From contig NC_060018.1 of the NCBI RefSeq assembly GCF_021134715.1, positions 1,612,001 through 1,676,000 on the forward strand: DNA of 64,000 bases, read 5' to 3'. A program made the position numbers and the translations under genes. This document shows positions 25,201 to 40,200 of the stretch, in pieces. The number at the start of each line of letters is the position of its first letter. Position 1 is the stretch's first letter. A model generated the notes under the pieces. The model had not been told where the DNA came from, made no database searches, and was given only the letters and a program-made list of their open reading frames with translations. The stretch comes from Daphnia pulex (lineage: Eukaryota > Arthropoda > Branchiopoda > Diplostraca > Daphniidae).

Positions 25201-28200
25201 TGCGGAACTGTTTGGGATCACGGAACTCGGAAGCCGATGTAAAGAAATCTTCGATGTCGGCCAGGGCCTGAGCGGCGAATTCGGGCGAAGAGCATTTTTC
25301 CAGTTGCTGCGAGGCCAGTAGATCGACTCCCTGGGAACACCAGCGATTGGCCTTTTCGATGCGGTGGTACAAGTCGCGGGAGCGTTCCAGTGATTCCAGT
25401 CGTTGAATAAAAAGCTCGCGTAAAGTCTGGCTCATTCGTTGGAGTTCGATGCTCTTGGGGCGGACCGAATCGAGTACGACGGGACTGTCTGCGTAATCGG
25501 TCATCAATTTAGACGCATGACTGTAGAGCGCGTCGGCTCGATCCAGATCCAACTGAAAAATGAGTGAACGTTCCAAAAATTTAGCGACGGTCAAGGGCGT
25601 TTTCTCTCTCGAAAAACAACTCGTGTAACTACCTGGCAACGTGTTCGGCAATCGAATGTCTGTTGAAGCAGAGCGTCGATGACGGCCACTGTATCTCCGT
25701 CGCTCTCAAAGTCCGAAATCGTTTGGATATCCTCGTTGAGCACGATCTATACGAGCCATATAAAGGAGAAACAGAATGTGAACGGAATCTATAAAAGAAT
25801 GTTTAACTGTCAACTCTCTCCCTTTTTTTATTAGCGGTCAACCAGGTGAAGAGAACAAACAAACAAAAATTACGGCCTTGTTATAATCTCTCGTTGTTTA
25901 CCTGCAACTCTCTAAAATCGAGTTCGAACTGGCGTAGTTGAAGGCAGAGTTTCAGATGGGAGGCGTGTTTGTTCCAAAACTCGTCCAGCGTCCTTTGCGT
26001 CTCGTCCATTTGAATTAAAAGCCTGGGAACAACCAAATTCGCACGAGTGATAACAGTTTCTCATTTATCCGGTTTTGTAGGCTATACGGAACTCAAACGG
26101 GGACAATGATAACAAAGTGATAAAATGTTACCTCTCGACAGCCGTGATGTTGACTAGTTGGCCAGCCCAGGGCTCGCATCTGCGTCCAGGGGTGGCCAGA
26201 GGAGCTGGTTTCTTAATCAAGTTTAGCAGGGTCTCGCCTTGTGCGTTGGCGCTGTTCAACTCCGTTTTGAGACTGGCGTACTCTTGGCCCTGATGCTGAA
26301 GAACGGCCTGAGTGCTTTGCACATCGTTGGGCAACTCCGTGTCCTGGAGCCGACGTGAGAACTTGCGCAGGGCTGCGCCAATGTCGGCCGTGTTGGCCGA
26401 AAAGCTCTCCACCGACTATAAGAGACACGAAATTAATCCATCGGAAATCAATTGAAGACCAAACAACTTACGACTCGTGTATCGATCCATTCTTGGTGAT
26501 TGTAGAACAAACAGCCGCCCAGCTCAATCGTCAACTGACTAGCATCGATCCGCTGGTGCAGCTCATCCAGGCAGCTGCAAACGACCACCTACATGGCCAA
26601 ATAAAGAACAACACGACGACATGAAAGGGCCGCTAAACGAAGACAAGTTACATAATAACAAGAATCATGACGTCAATACCATCTGCTGGCGTGTAAGGCA
26701 ACAGATGTAATCTACAGTTAGACATTATTATTATCATTAAAGCGCGTGTAGATGTTAGTACATACCTTGAATTTGAAGTCCTCGCGGAAGAATTTATTGC
26801 TGACTTCTGAGATGGCTTTCTGGAGGAGGCCAGACGGCCGCAGAACATAGACGACGGCAATCAGGCCGGGAAAGAAATTCTGCATCAACAAAAGAGAATT
26901 TAATAACAATCAAGGAAAGCCAAAAACGGGAAAAAGAACAAAACAAAATAATTTGGGGAAAAAAATGAAAATTGTTCCATTATTATGCGGAGAGTGCATC
27001 AAAGGGGCGTTAATGAATTCCCACATCACCGCGGAATGTTTTGACGATTTCACACACACACAGACGAAATGAAGTAGGAAAAATGTCAATGGACACGGAT
27101 GACAGGGTGTACTACTGTATGCGACAAAAGACGAGTGTCAGTTCGACAATGGCAGCACCACAACATACCGAAAGCCGCAATAGAGTGGCTTTGACAGCGT
27201 TCCAGCGATCTGAGCGTCGGTCGACGATGAGAACGTAACCCAAATCTGCATCGTGCAACCTGGATATGGTGTGTACAAGAAGGAAGACGGTTGAAACCGC
27301 CAACGACGTTTTGGTTCAATCCGATGGAGAGAAAAGAGAGCAGAGTGCGTTGTGGGGCGTCGATTCCAGCCGGCACGAGTTTCAAATAAAAGAAAAAAAA
27401 AAAAGAATTAAAGATAATCATCGAAATAAATCCGTAAAAGGAGAAAACCACGACACGCCAGAGTGGGGATATTCCGGCTAAGGGTGGAAGAAACTTACGC
27501 GGGTACGGAGGTCAGGTAAACAATCAACTTCCTGTAATTATCTTCAGTTAGGGTGGCAAAGTTGCACCTGTCCGGGAATGTGATGATGGGGCGACCCTCT
27601 CTGGAACGTCCACCTATATTTTATTTTTTGTTAGATGCACAACAAAAAAACACACGTGGCACAATGTCAAACTAATAACGTGAAAAGAACACGAAGTGGG
27701 TCGGAACGAGTCAACTTTTTAGTTTTTCCCCCATCTCTATCCCGACCACCCCCCTTTTTTCACGTTCTACTATTCGAATATTATGGCCTCGCCTCTCTGT
27801 GTACAACAATCTGTATACTGCTGTATAGTTTGCATAAAGCCGACCGAATAAACTTATTCATTACAAAGTAGGAATGAAAAGGGCGTAGGTCGGTGGACCG
27901 ACTCTATGACTAAATATGGTGTGGAAAAAATAATGAAACAATATAGACAAGCACGGAGAATGGATGAACTATTGCGGCTTCTATAAAGATGTTGGGAAGA
28001 CACGCAAAGGTAAATTTAAAATTCGGACTTACCGGTCACGATGCCGTACTCGGCGCGCAAAAGTTCGGTGATTTCGCTGACTTTGACGGCTCCGTCGATG
28101 TGCTCCATAACATCATCTGCGAAAAAATGGTTAACCCAAGAGAGAAAAGAGATATGAGGTCACAATCGATCCATCAGTGCACACACTACCCACACGACAA

Positions 28201-31200
28201 AACAGACAAGAAAATCATCAGATTTTCCACGACACAAACGTTTTTGTTTTTTTCAGATTTAAAACACAGCACTCGAAGAATATAAGAAAATGCGGCCGTC
28301 AACAGCGACCGATCACGCTCGACTAGTTCAGCACGTTCTACCGACCAGGAATAATAATGGAAAGGAAAATACGAACCCCCCCCCACCGCTATACCTTCAA
28401 CTATGGTATGGCTTATTCGTTTTCTATAGCTCTTCTTCTCTTTCCAGATATGAAGTCGGCTAAGAATAACTGAAAAAGCCAAAAAGGCTAGAGTAGTGCC
28501 GAGAGGCTATAGAAGAGAGATATGCTTATAGCATCCCTCTCTTCAATGTGCGACGGCGCTCCCCTCACGCCGACACACACACTCACAAAAACAGAGTCTA
28601 CACAAAAGAGAAAGAAAGAAAAAAAAAGGAACCTGTTCCCAAAAAAATAAACCGAGCCCTCGAGGGATAAATGTGTGTTGGACACGACGGGCTGCCGTAT
28701 CGGATGGCTGGATACGCTGGATATAGTATAGGTATATAGTAAAAACGGGTGAGATATACGGAATGTTATGCAGTACCCTTTTTTCTCCGTTGGCTCCCCG
28801 AAAGGAGATCAATCACTGAATTAAAATACCATCAAAACATAAAGAAAGAAAAGGGACACAAGATGAAGGTGGAGTCCATTCCAGGAAAATTTCGTTCCCT
28901 TTTCTTCTTCTTCTCTAGGGAGATAAGTAATATCATTCACCGTTACGTCGACGCCCGTCAGCGATCAATACCACTAACATTGAGCCGCCAGTCCAAAGTG
29001 ACTAGTACGATAGAGAAAAAGGGACCATAGATACAAGAAACGGGGGGTGGCCATCGAGGAAGTGGAGTAACTAGAGTCGAAAGACGCCACTTGGGTAATT
29101 ATGTTGGTCACAATTAAGTATTTCTCCAAAAAAAACAAAACTCTAAAAACACGAAAGAGGTCGATGTGGTTGAAAGCTGTCACCGTGATCTTTTGACCTC
29201 CCGACGTACGTACGGACAAACGAGGAGCAACCCCAATGACGTCTCGAGACGTCATAAAGTGAAAAGGGGGTTCTTTTTGGGCGTGTACACCGAGAGAGAG
29301 AGAAATAAGATTTCGCTGGATTGCATATATAAGAATATACCATCGTCGCCTCCCTGAATTGCTGAGGTTTCTGCCAGGATTGTTTCTTTCACTTCATCCG
29401 ACGTCGCCTCGTTGCCGAAACGGATTACGTGATTCTGCAGAGATAGTCGATCTCTCTCGTTTTCCTCGTCGTGGGATGGCGCATCTGCGGTTGTTGGCAT
29501 CTCTTTTTTCTTTTTCCCACTGCTGTGGCGCCTACTACAAGGAAAACTACCGTACAAAAGAAAAAAAACCTATCCAGCGGGATAAATCTAAACGCACCAA
29601 GTGACTTGAGACTCGACTGTTGTTTGCATTCGACTACCGTTCAGCTTCCAAGTGGCAAACGATCCACTCACTCACTCACGCGAACACAATAATAAATCGA
29701 ACACACACAGCACACAAATGTGTGTATAGCTATAAACTTCCGTTCGTGCTGAAATGCACCACAAACACAACACATCCCCCCCCCCATCCCCGCAACCGGA
29801 ATAAATAAACGGGAATTGTGGTCGGTTTTTTTTTTTTTACTAAGTATATCCTGTCTGGCGACATTTTTGATTTCAATCAGCGAATCCGGGCGTATTGTAC
29901 CAAGTTCTAATTTAAAAAAAGAAAAAGATTAAGTTCAATTTGGTTCAAGCCGCAAACCATAAATAATCCGGAATTGTGGAAGGCTCGCAATCAACTAGAC
30001 AGCCGCTTGACATGGCAGTTTGTCCTATCCGGCGACAAATTAATGCGCTTCCGTTAAAAGCCGAGATCCCATCAATCGATAACGCCTACTGCGTACTGAA
30101 TCTCGTGTGTTCCGGCCAGTCGGATAAGATATAAACCCCCTCCCAAAGTTCCAGTTCAAAATAGAAATAAACAAAAAGAAGAGTTTCCCGCTAGGGGAAG
30201 TCAAACAAGAGATGATCTACTACGACCAACAAACAAACAAAAAAGAAAGAAAACTGAAAACTAAAAAAAAAGAAAAACCAAAAAATAAGTGAAGAGAGAA
30301 TTACCCATGTCCTCGAGTTCATGGCAGAAAATCTGGTACATCGGCACAGACACACACACACACAGACTCACTTATAAAGGAGAGTTATATATACAATCAC
30401 GGGCACACAGGAGGATGGCAGAGCGGTTAAGACAATTCCTGAACCAATTCAAATTTTGTTGTCTGTCGAAACCAATCGATGAAAGAGCAAAGGGAGTAAC
30501 GACAGATGTGAGCTCCGAGTCGGAGGAAGATGGTGTACAGAATGCGGTGGGCAAAACGTAAAAGCAGCCAGGAGATTCGGAACGCGGGCAATAAGCACAC
30601 GCATCGCATGTCGTATAGTACATACTCGGCAATAGAGAAGAAGAAGCGAAGGGGGGAGCGATATCAACACACACAAAGTCTATGGCAGCGCCATCTCGAA
30701 GCTTCATCGATCAGACTGGAGCCGGCCGACATTCGAGCGGAACATCCTCCTCCTCCTCCGCTGGACTAGGTGGAGTAGCTGGCGCAGGCGCCGCCACTGG
30801 CGCTGTCTTCTGGCAGACGGCCGAGTCTTCCGCAACAACAACAACAACACGATCAGTGGTGACGACTGGCGGTGGCTGTTCCAGGTGTTTCGGCTCGCTG
30901 GAAGCGCCGGAAGACGTCCCGCCGTAAGATGGCGAGTGGAGCGGCTCGGAAGCCGATGGAATGGTCGCCGGACTGCTGAACTTGACCAGCGGAAATTGCC
31001 GCTTCATAAAGTGTCGAAACGTCGAGAATCCCAGCCATTTGGTTCCGGGTTCGAAATGTTCCATGTACTCCTTGTAAGCCGAGTGAACCGTTTTGTAGTT
31101 GATGTCGGGCGGAAGAACGACGGCGGCGGATCGCTCCTTGCCTTTGGTTTTGTTGGTCGGTTGATTATTCCTTCCGGACTGTTTGTTCTGGGCTCGCTGG

Positions 31201-34200
31201 ATGTAACTCTGCAGAAAGGCGGTGGCCTGTTGATAAATGTCCAGCGAGAAGCGATTGTGCGGCCGTTTGCCGTGATTGCCGTGCACGCGAGGCGTCACTC
31301 CGTGCGTCATGATGTGCTTGCGAATCCGCTTCAATTGGTATTGCGTGCAATTCTCCAAGTACAAGAAGGCTTCCAGGCAGATTTTCTTGCCCTGTCGTTA
31401 TCGACATCAAGACAATTAGACAACACAAAAAGAAAAAGAAATGGAACGAAAAGGCGCCGTTACAAACTCAATTAACCTGAACATCAACAAGTTGATGGTC
31501 AGCCTTGGGCTCGGGGGGCCATTTCGCGGTTGCAATTGTCTTTTTTGAGAGTATACGTAACGATGAATGTGACTAGTAGTAGGATGTTGCGTAAAAAAAC
31601 GTACCTGGAAGACATACTGTGTGTGTAAACGTTTCCGTTCGGTGCGTCGGGCCGTCTCTTCCGGATTGGATAGGGAGGCCATAGTGACGCCCATGAGGTA
31701 CATGTCGTGCTCGCTGCGGGTCAGTTCGGCAATGTTGAGCCGATGTCGATAAGCCGATTCGGGATTGATGTTGCTGAAACACGAGTCACCGTCGCGACAT
31801 TCGCAGCCCTGGGCGAAACGATCCGCCACCTGTTCGACGCTGGCCTCCAGGCCGCAACTGGACTCGGACCCGCTATCGCCGGCTGTTTCGGCTGCGTGAT
31901 CGACGTGACTTGTCACCGTTTGGCCAGTTGTTTTTGTCGTCGTCGTCGTTTTCTTCTTTTTCTTGGCTGCCGGTTTGGACGGGCTTTTCTTGGTTGCCGG
32001 GCACTTTTTTTGGGCCGTTTTCTTTGTTCGTTTCTTATCGATTTCGTGGGTCGTCGTCTCTGGCGGTGATGTCAGAATTTCCCGCTGATGATCCAACTGA
32101 TGGCGATGACTCGACGAAGCTACCGACAACTCAGAGTCCGTTACAGAAGTGGCGTCGTCATCGACGTCGACGACATCGTGACCCTCTGAACCCAAAGGCC
32201 GGCAATCTTCTTCCATTTTTATTTCCTTCTTTTTTACACAGTTTGACGACTTGGCTGCTGTGCTTTTTCTCTTTGATGGGAATCGAGAATTACTCGCGGA
32301 AATGTATAGTAATCTCAATAAAAAAAAGAAGGAGATATGGAAAACAAAATGGCGAAGAAAGAAACAAGGAGGAGGCCCGAGATGTGACACAAGATTTGGC
32401 AGCCGTAAATCTTCTTTTTTTTTAAAACGAACAACACACAAAAAGCGAGAAAATGTTGGCGTGGAAAAAGTTCAAGAGGTTAGTGAAAGAAGAGGTGGTA
32501 ACAACAGAACGGTGATTCAGCATCCATAACTAATGACACGTTCCAGAAAAATAAGCAAAAAGGAGATTTTGTTTTTCTTCTAGTGGGAGGGCAAAGATTT
32601 AGATGGAATGGACGTTGTTCGGGAGTAGACACACACTACACTAGACAGGCGAATAAGGGAGGACCGAGTATACAAGACACGATTATTGGCCTGTCAAGAT
32701 GAAATGAAATTGCACCGTTGTTCGCCAGAACCAAACAAAGGAGGAACAACCAGAAAGAAAGAAAAAATTATCAACAATTCAGCCTTGCATTCAAACAAAC
32801 TGCTGGTTATTACGAAAGAAAAACATGAAAGAAAAATTTGAATTTCAGAAAATAAGCCCCAAAAACAATTCAAAAAGAATTTTAATTTAAACCAAAAAAA
32901 AAAGGAAAGAGCTTACGGCAGAAATCAACGAACGGGATTTGGGTGTGGACACTGGTGCCTCTCGGCTATGAGAGAGAAATATCGCTGGCCAGCAGCAGAA
33001 AAAGTTGTTGATAAAGGCGAGTATCGTTCGGTTTGGAACGCACCAAAACAGACCTTACGAAAGGAAACGAACCAGCGGACTGGTGTCAGAGAAAATCCCA
33101 ATTACCTGGCCGTTGGACAAAGTAACGATCGTTTCAATAGCACAATCACGTCGGGCACAATGTCACGATGTTTATCAACACGAATTCCACGATGTAAAAC
33201 TTAATTGAAACCGGTTACGAGGTGAAAAGAAGAGGACGTTGAAGGACGCTAACGAAGGACGTCAAGGTTGTGGGGGCAGCCATGACAGTCGACTCTACCG
33301 ACAAAATCCCACAACCGAGTGAGCCGGATGGGGGAGGGATGGCAAACCACGCCCACAATGGCGCTCATTTCAAAACCAAGATAGCGCACCACTCGACAAA
33401 AGAAAAAAAAAAAAACAATGTTTGTTGCGCTGGAAGAGGAAAACTTTCGCCCGATTATTACAGGCTAGGCTTGCAACAAAACATCAGTTCAATGCCCGTC
33501 GATTCTTGGCTAAAAATTTTCTCACAGAACATTAAGTAATAACGATAATGATAATGAAATGAAATTATTCATTCGAACATAAATATATAAATCAGAGATT
33601 TCTAGTCTAGTTTCTAATAACTCGACTTGCGGTTTGAATTCTAATTCATCACGCGATTGAAGTTTTGCCTAGAGTTATTAATACCATCCCTGTTTTCGGA
33701 TTTGAACGATGAACGAAAAAGATAGGCTACAATCTTTTTTAAAGATTTTCTATTTATTTTTTTTTCGCCAATAACGTTGGGGAAATTGTTAATAAATAAA
33801 AAAGGAAATCTGCTGGTCATCGGTTGCTGGCGTTCCGTTCACTTGAACGTCGCCGATATTAAGAAAGGCGAGATGTTTTTTTGAGGTTAACGATGGGATC
33901 GGGAGAATGTTTTTTGCCGTTTAAGATTTTATATTTGTTAGTTACTTCTGGTTCTCATTGGGGAGTTGATTGGCTTCAGTGGCGCATGGCGTTGTAAATA
34001 GAATGTGGGCCGTTCAACAAAGAAGGTGAAATTTAGCAGTTGGACAACGATTTATATTGGATACTTCTCTCAGTCTGATTCGTCGGCGTTTCCATCGATA
34101 TTCATTCGAAAATACCTGCGAATCGCCATCGGCACAAGACATGAATGAAAAAAAGTCTCGTTAGCATTTTCTTCACGTAGTGGCGTTAGTTATGATCCAA

Positions 34201-37200
34201 CTAGCCATCCATCAACATAAAAAAGAGGAAAAAAAGTTTATAAATATATAGTCTCTCCGGCTATAATATGGCTGGGGTCTCATATCCACTAATAACAATT
34301 CACAGTAGTGAATATAATATGACTGACGATCGGGAAAATGGATGGTTGGCCATTTGCAATATGGTAACGAGGGTCCAAGAGGATTGGCCGCTACATATGG
34401 CCAGGTAACAGCGAACCACAATCGCTTGGCTTTCCATGTTTCGAATAATCATATTATTGCCTTGATAATTCTATATTGGTCGTTATAAAGAAATTATCAA
34501 TTCACAACCGAAAAATGTAGATAACAATTGCTAGTTTGTTATAAAAAAATTACTCGTGGAAACCAAAATTTGGACGACGAGAAAACTGAGAGAAAACCAC
34601 TTTTCTCTTTCTCACAGCAGGCAGCGCAATTTTTAATTGAGTTATCAACCGAGTCTCAAGGCACAAGGAAAAATATAAAATAATTGTGTTAAATTTTTTT
34701 GTCTTCCTATATACTGTTATATGGCCGAAGTGATCAGCCGCATTGTAAAATCGATTGATTGGCCATCATCTTGTTCGTGATAATCTATTTTCTGTGGTCA
34801 AGGGAGAGGCGAAGAAGAATGTCGTTTTTATACTTATAATGCTTCTTGTTCGACCCCAATTATATTGGCATAATTTCATTATATATACGTGGTTTCAGCA
34901 CGCCAAGGACGGCGGAATGAAAATGTTGGTATGCGCCATCGAATAGAGAAGCTGGGTCGTATTATTTAACACTAAACAACATTTAGTAGAATGTTTAGAA
35001 ATTCTTTTAAATTATTGACATTGTTGGCCTTCGCCTTATTGACATTTATTCGTCTGTAAAGTGAATGCTGGCGTCAGTTTTTTTTTCGAATAATCTTGTC
35101 CGGTGTGTCCTTGACACATAGCAGCACAAAAAAACGGTTATAACAAAGTCTGAAATAATTGATTGTGCATAGTATCGATTGACAGCCACTCACGAAAAAA
35201 ATGACGGACAAGAAAAAAAGTGTCCTAATGTGATTCGATGCTGGCGTTATCAGTATGTACAATGGAGATAAAGTAGCGCAATACCCCGCATCACGATTGT
35301 GCGTCCCCAGCACATATTACGATTCGAATCTGCTGGCCATTCCGTTTGCCTTTTACAGGGACGGAACCCGTTTGTGAAAAATGCGCCAAAACTGGCCTCA
35401 TCGTGAAAACAAAAACAACAAGGCGAACTCACACAGCCCGTCAAGCGGATCGTCGTACATATATATATACTTCACGTTGACAGAGAGCGCAAAGCAGCCG
35501 GCGCGTTCGTTTTCCATCATCATCGCTTGAACGTTTTCTGCGTGTTGTTTTTTTTTTGCTGTTGTTGTTGGCTGCATCTCGCCCTGACATCGTGATGAAT
35601 GACCGAATAGACGAAACGGCAAAAGCGATAAAAAGAGACCGCGCTACAGCTCAAACGCTGACCCAGACTTCACTCTCCGGGAATAGAGTGCCTGTCTGTT
35701 GTGTACGTAATACCATGTTACTTTTTGTGAGGGGGGGTTTGTTCAGATGATGATCAAGCTGGAATTGCGCAAAACAACCTTTAGCCTCCCCACTGTTCCT
35801 TCCCAGAAAACACACAAAAATAAAAGAGTCAGTTTTTTTTTTAAAGTTACCGCCGTTTCTCGTGACGCCGGTACTGGTTCTCCATTAATGGAAGTCAAAT
35901 GCGGGCTACACAACAACAACAACAACTCTCTCCGAATATGGTGGCCTCACCTCGTTATACTTTTTTTGAAAGAGAGTTAAAGAAAAGGACACACCAGTTA
36001 TAATAAACGCGGGACTGAAGGAGAGAGTGGCTTTGGTTTGTTTTTTTTTCTCTTCTAAATATTTCAGGGGAAGGAAAAAATTGAAACATAAGAGATCAGT
36101 GATAAAACTTTCGTTCCGATAACGTTCGTTTCTTTTTCCCACACCAAGTGCGCGCTATATGTGCTATACTGTAATAATTTTCAAATGAAACAGGCAGAGA
36201 GAGAGAGAAGCGGTGACGGCGGTCGTTTGTTTGTCCTTATTCTCCCTCGGTTTGCTATGTCGTCTTCTTTTTATTTTTTTCCCAGCCGCATAGAGAGTGA
36301 GAAAGGGGCGTCTTCTCTCTCTCGACAGCAACAAAAATATATATTCACGGAGCGTGTCGTCATCTTATTCTCTCCCGAATGCGGAACTTTTTCTTTTATA
36401 TTTCGAGAGAGAGAGATTCCTATTTCTTCTTCTGGTATTTTCAGAGCTAGTCCATCCGTCTCGATGGAATAGACTACGTGCCATATACTACTATGATACC
36501 CCCCGATTTGAAATGTAATAAGAATGATGAAGCTCAATTTCCCATTGTTACATTTGTGCCGAGAGTTTTTGCTATACTGCTGGCTACCGTTGGCCATCAA
36601 CGGGAATCGAGAGAAAGAAAAAGGCGATCAACCGACCGTTAAGCAATCGGAACTTTATGTTTATCGGTCATTCGTCGTCGCGGGAACGCGTGGGACGTTT
36701 GGGTCCCCCCAAAAACTGTTACCATCAAACGTTAGATATACTGTTCTTAAAGAAACATGTATACATAAGTATAGACTACACAGGATGATGTGATTCCTAT
36801 ACGGACTGTCCCATTTTCCCAGCCATTTCCCAGCTCCTTCCGACACACCTGGACAACATCTAAACAAGGCATTAACACCGGGCTGTGTTGCAACCAAGAT
36901 GTAAAAAGATGGGCACACAACAACAACAACAACCTACTTCATCTGCGCTCACGCAGGCGGGTGGGGGGTTTCTCTCGACACCAATCAACGCGCATAGAGA
37001 TGACAGAGTTATTAAAAAAAGACACAGGAGTATAGTGAAATATAATAAACCATCGAATAGATAGATGTACTACAAGCCCCCCAAACGGGAAGTATCAAGT
37101 TCAAGGTACTAATAAAAATTCTTTCGTTTCCCCATCGTAAACCAGCAGGTGAAAAAAACAAAAAAACAAAAGAAAAGAAAGAAGATGGCTGGGAGAACAA

Positions 37201-40200
37201 CGACCGGAATGTCTAAACGTTTTTCGAACGTCTTTCAAGCTGGAATGACGTTTTATATCCAGCGCTAGCCTAGCTATATAAGAGTGTTAAAAAACGCGAG
37301 GCATCCGTAAATGTTATATTAGTTAAAAAATTATTTCTTTTTTTTTCTCTCAATTATATTTCCGACCGCAGGTAGCCTTGAGAAATGGGGAAACAACCCA
37401 AAAAAAGCCACAAAACAACATTTTCAGAAAGCGAGAGAAAAACAACAACATCAAAGATAATTTACACGCCTAATGGAATGTACCGTGTAAGTACAGCACA
37501 CACACACACACAGTCTATAAGCTCGGCGGTTGTGCTGTGCTGATTGAGTGGGCGAGTGCGCAAAGCGGACACAGATGGCCGAAGTTTTTCTAACTATTTT
37601 TTTTTTCGGTTGTTGTTGTTTCCACGGAAGTTCATTTTGCGGGAGTTATATAGAGGCGCAACTCTATAGGATATATAGAGAGAGACTCACGCCAAAAGCG
37701 CTACTACCTAATGATGCGGGCGGCAGCAACATTGCACCTAGTCCTCTGATGCCTTATTCGTTATACCTTCTTTTATATTTTCGCTCTAGACCGCCATCGT
37801 GAACCTTATTTTCTCTCATCTGATAGTTTCCTTCGGCTTATTTCTTTTCTTTCTATTTCTTGTTGTGTGTGTGACTATAATTTCTATCGACTTATTTCGC
37901 CTCACGGACTCTCTTCTTCGCTTAGATTTCGCCGGCGTCTTTTTATTTAGATTTTTTCGGTTGTTTTTTTACAACCCCGTGAGTGATTTTTCTTCACGCG
38001 CTAATCCATGCCAACCCGTAGGGTCCACACGCTGCACCGGGAGATTTCCTTTCGGACTTTGGGATATCAAAACAATTTTTTTTATTTTTGGGTTCGTTCG
38101 TGCTAGGGAAACACGAAATGTAATGCATCGAAGCCATAAGGCAATAAAGGAAAAAAAAAGAAATATCTTTTTTCTTTCACGAGGGTAGTAGCTACACAGC
38201 GGCGCAGTTGTTGAACACAGCCAATACACGCGGAAGTCGTTCATGTGGAATGAGTCGGTCAGCCGCGCGGTTGTAATAAAACAAGATGACCAGAAAAAGA
38301 ACAAGCAGAAAAAGAAGAAAAAACAACAGGAAGAAAAATGTACGTATAGACGACGACCAAAAAAGAAAAAGAAACTATACAAGACACAGCACGTGCTGTG
38401 CGCTCTCTCTCTCTTTGCATGTCAAATGACGCCGCAGATCCCCCCTCCTCGACTTTAGTCGCATTAAAAGATATACATACACAGGACGGAAATTAGCGTC
38501 GTTAATGTGCGGATAAAAGCAAAAAATTCACGCGGAATTATATACAGACGCGGAAGGAATTTGTTGTAGCGTATTATACGCCAATTTGCGGCTGGTGTTG
38601 TTAGATGATTATTACGAGACTGACCTTGTATTAATTTCAAGTGCAAACGGCCCTGTTTGAGCTCGACGTAGGCGGGGACGCTGCCCGTCACTTGGCGTAG
38701 CCACTCGAGGTAGAAAATGCCGGAGGTCGTTCCATCGCAATGCGACATCATCATCTGCTGGTGGTTGTGGTATTGCTGATGAATGGCGTCGTCCTCACCA
38801 TCGTCCTCCTCCTCCACCTCGTCGGAACAAGAAGGAGAGGAGGAGGAAGCCGGATGCGGGTCGCCCATTAAAGAGGCCGGCCCGTGGTAGCCGCTGGACA
38901 GGGAAGTGTTGGCCGTCAACATGGTCAGGTACGACGAATCAGAGAAGCGACTGTGCAAACTGCCATTGTCGCCAACGGTCAATGTCGTGGTGTAACCGCC
39001 GTCCTCTTCTTCCTCCCCATCGCCCAAACTCTCCTGACTAATCGACGTCCAACTTTTGCGCAATCCCGACCTGGAGGTTGTTGTCGTCGTCGTTGGTTGT
39101 TGCTGTTGCTGCTCCAACTGTTGTTGTCGATGCGCCGTATCGTCGTTCGACGCCGGCCCAATTGTCGACGACGGCAATAAATTGACCGCGTAATAAGAAG
39201 CGCTGGACAAATTTTGCTCGACGCTCTGCTTCTTGATGCGGGCCATTTCTAAATAGTGCTTGGCTTTGAAGGTGTTGAGCAAGAACTGCTGGCCGTCCAA
39301 CTCGGTCAAAATCGGAACCGAAGCCGCCGAAGGCCTTGCCCGCACCGAATTGGATCGTGTCACCAATAGCGGACGCTTCTGGTGGCTCTGGTACGATCTC
39401 ATGCTGAGGAACTGACGCCGGAACGGGTTGCTGCTATTTCCAGCCATTCCACTAGTACTACTAGTCGTAGGGTCCGCCTGCTGGACAGCCGGCCAACCGC
39501 TGCGAATGGCCGGCACTTGATTATTGTTGACACAGACCTGGATATGATCACGCGGATGGCTCGACGCTTCCCCCAAGCGTCGCGACGTCGTCGACGGCAT
39601 CGATCGATCGATTTTCTCGCCGGAATCGCTGCACTGGAGGAGTAGAGCGGCGCAGCTAACGGCCCCTCGCAACCGGCCAACGCCAACGCTGCCACTGCCG
39701 TCTTGATCACCCGCAGCGTGATCGGCGTCGTCACGAAGGGAGAGATTAGACGTTGGAACCGGAGGCGTTATGGGCAAGGGCGTGGGCGGTTGGGTTAGTC
39801 TCATCGACTCGCCGCTCAGCCGAGTGGAACGGACGCTGTGGCGGCCAGCCGGGCCGCCGTTGACAAAGACGGGAGTCGTGGCATTTTTCTGGGCCGGCAA
39901 CATCGTCGTCGTCCGTCCGTGCATCATTGAGCAGGAGAGGCTTTTGTGACGGCCACATTTGTTCAGTGTGTTATTGCTAAAGGACTGGTGAGACCACGAC
40001 TCTTTGTTGATCCGGGGCAGCCGGATCGGCAGGTTCCGGTGACGGACGAACGGCAAAGGCGTCGGCTCGCCCGTCTCGCTTGAACAACCACCAAAGACGC
40101 TCGTCATATTGTCATCAGCATTGCTGGCCATCGTTGCGTCGCTGCTGTTTCTCCTTTGCGATCCATCATCCGAACATCCGCGTGCCATGGCAGCGGCTGC

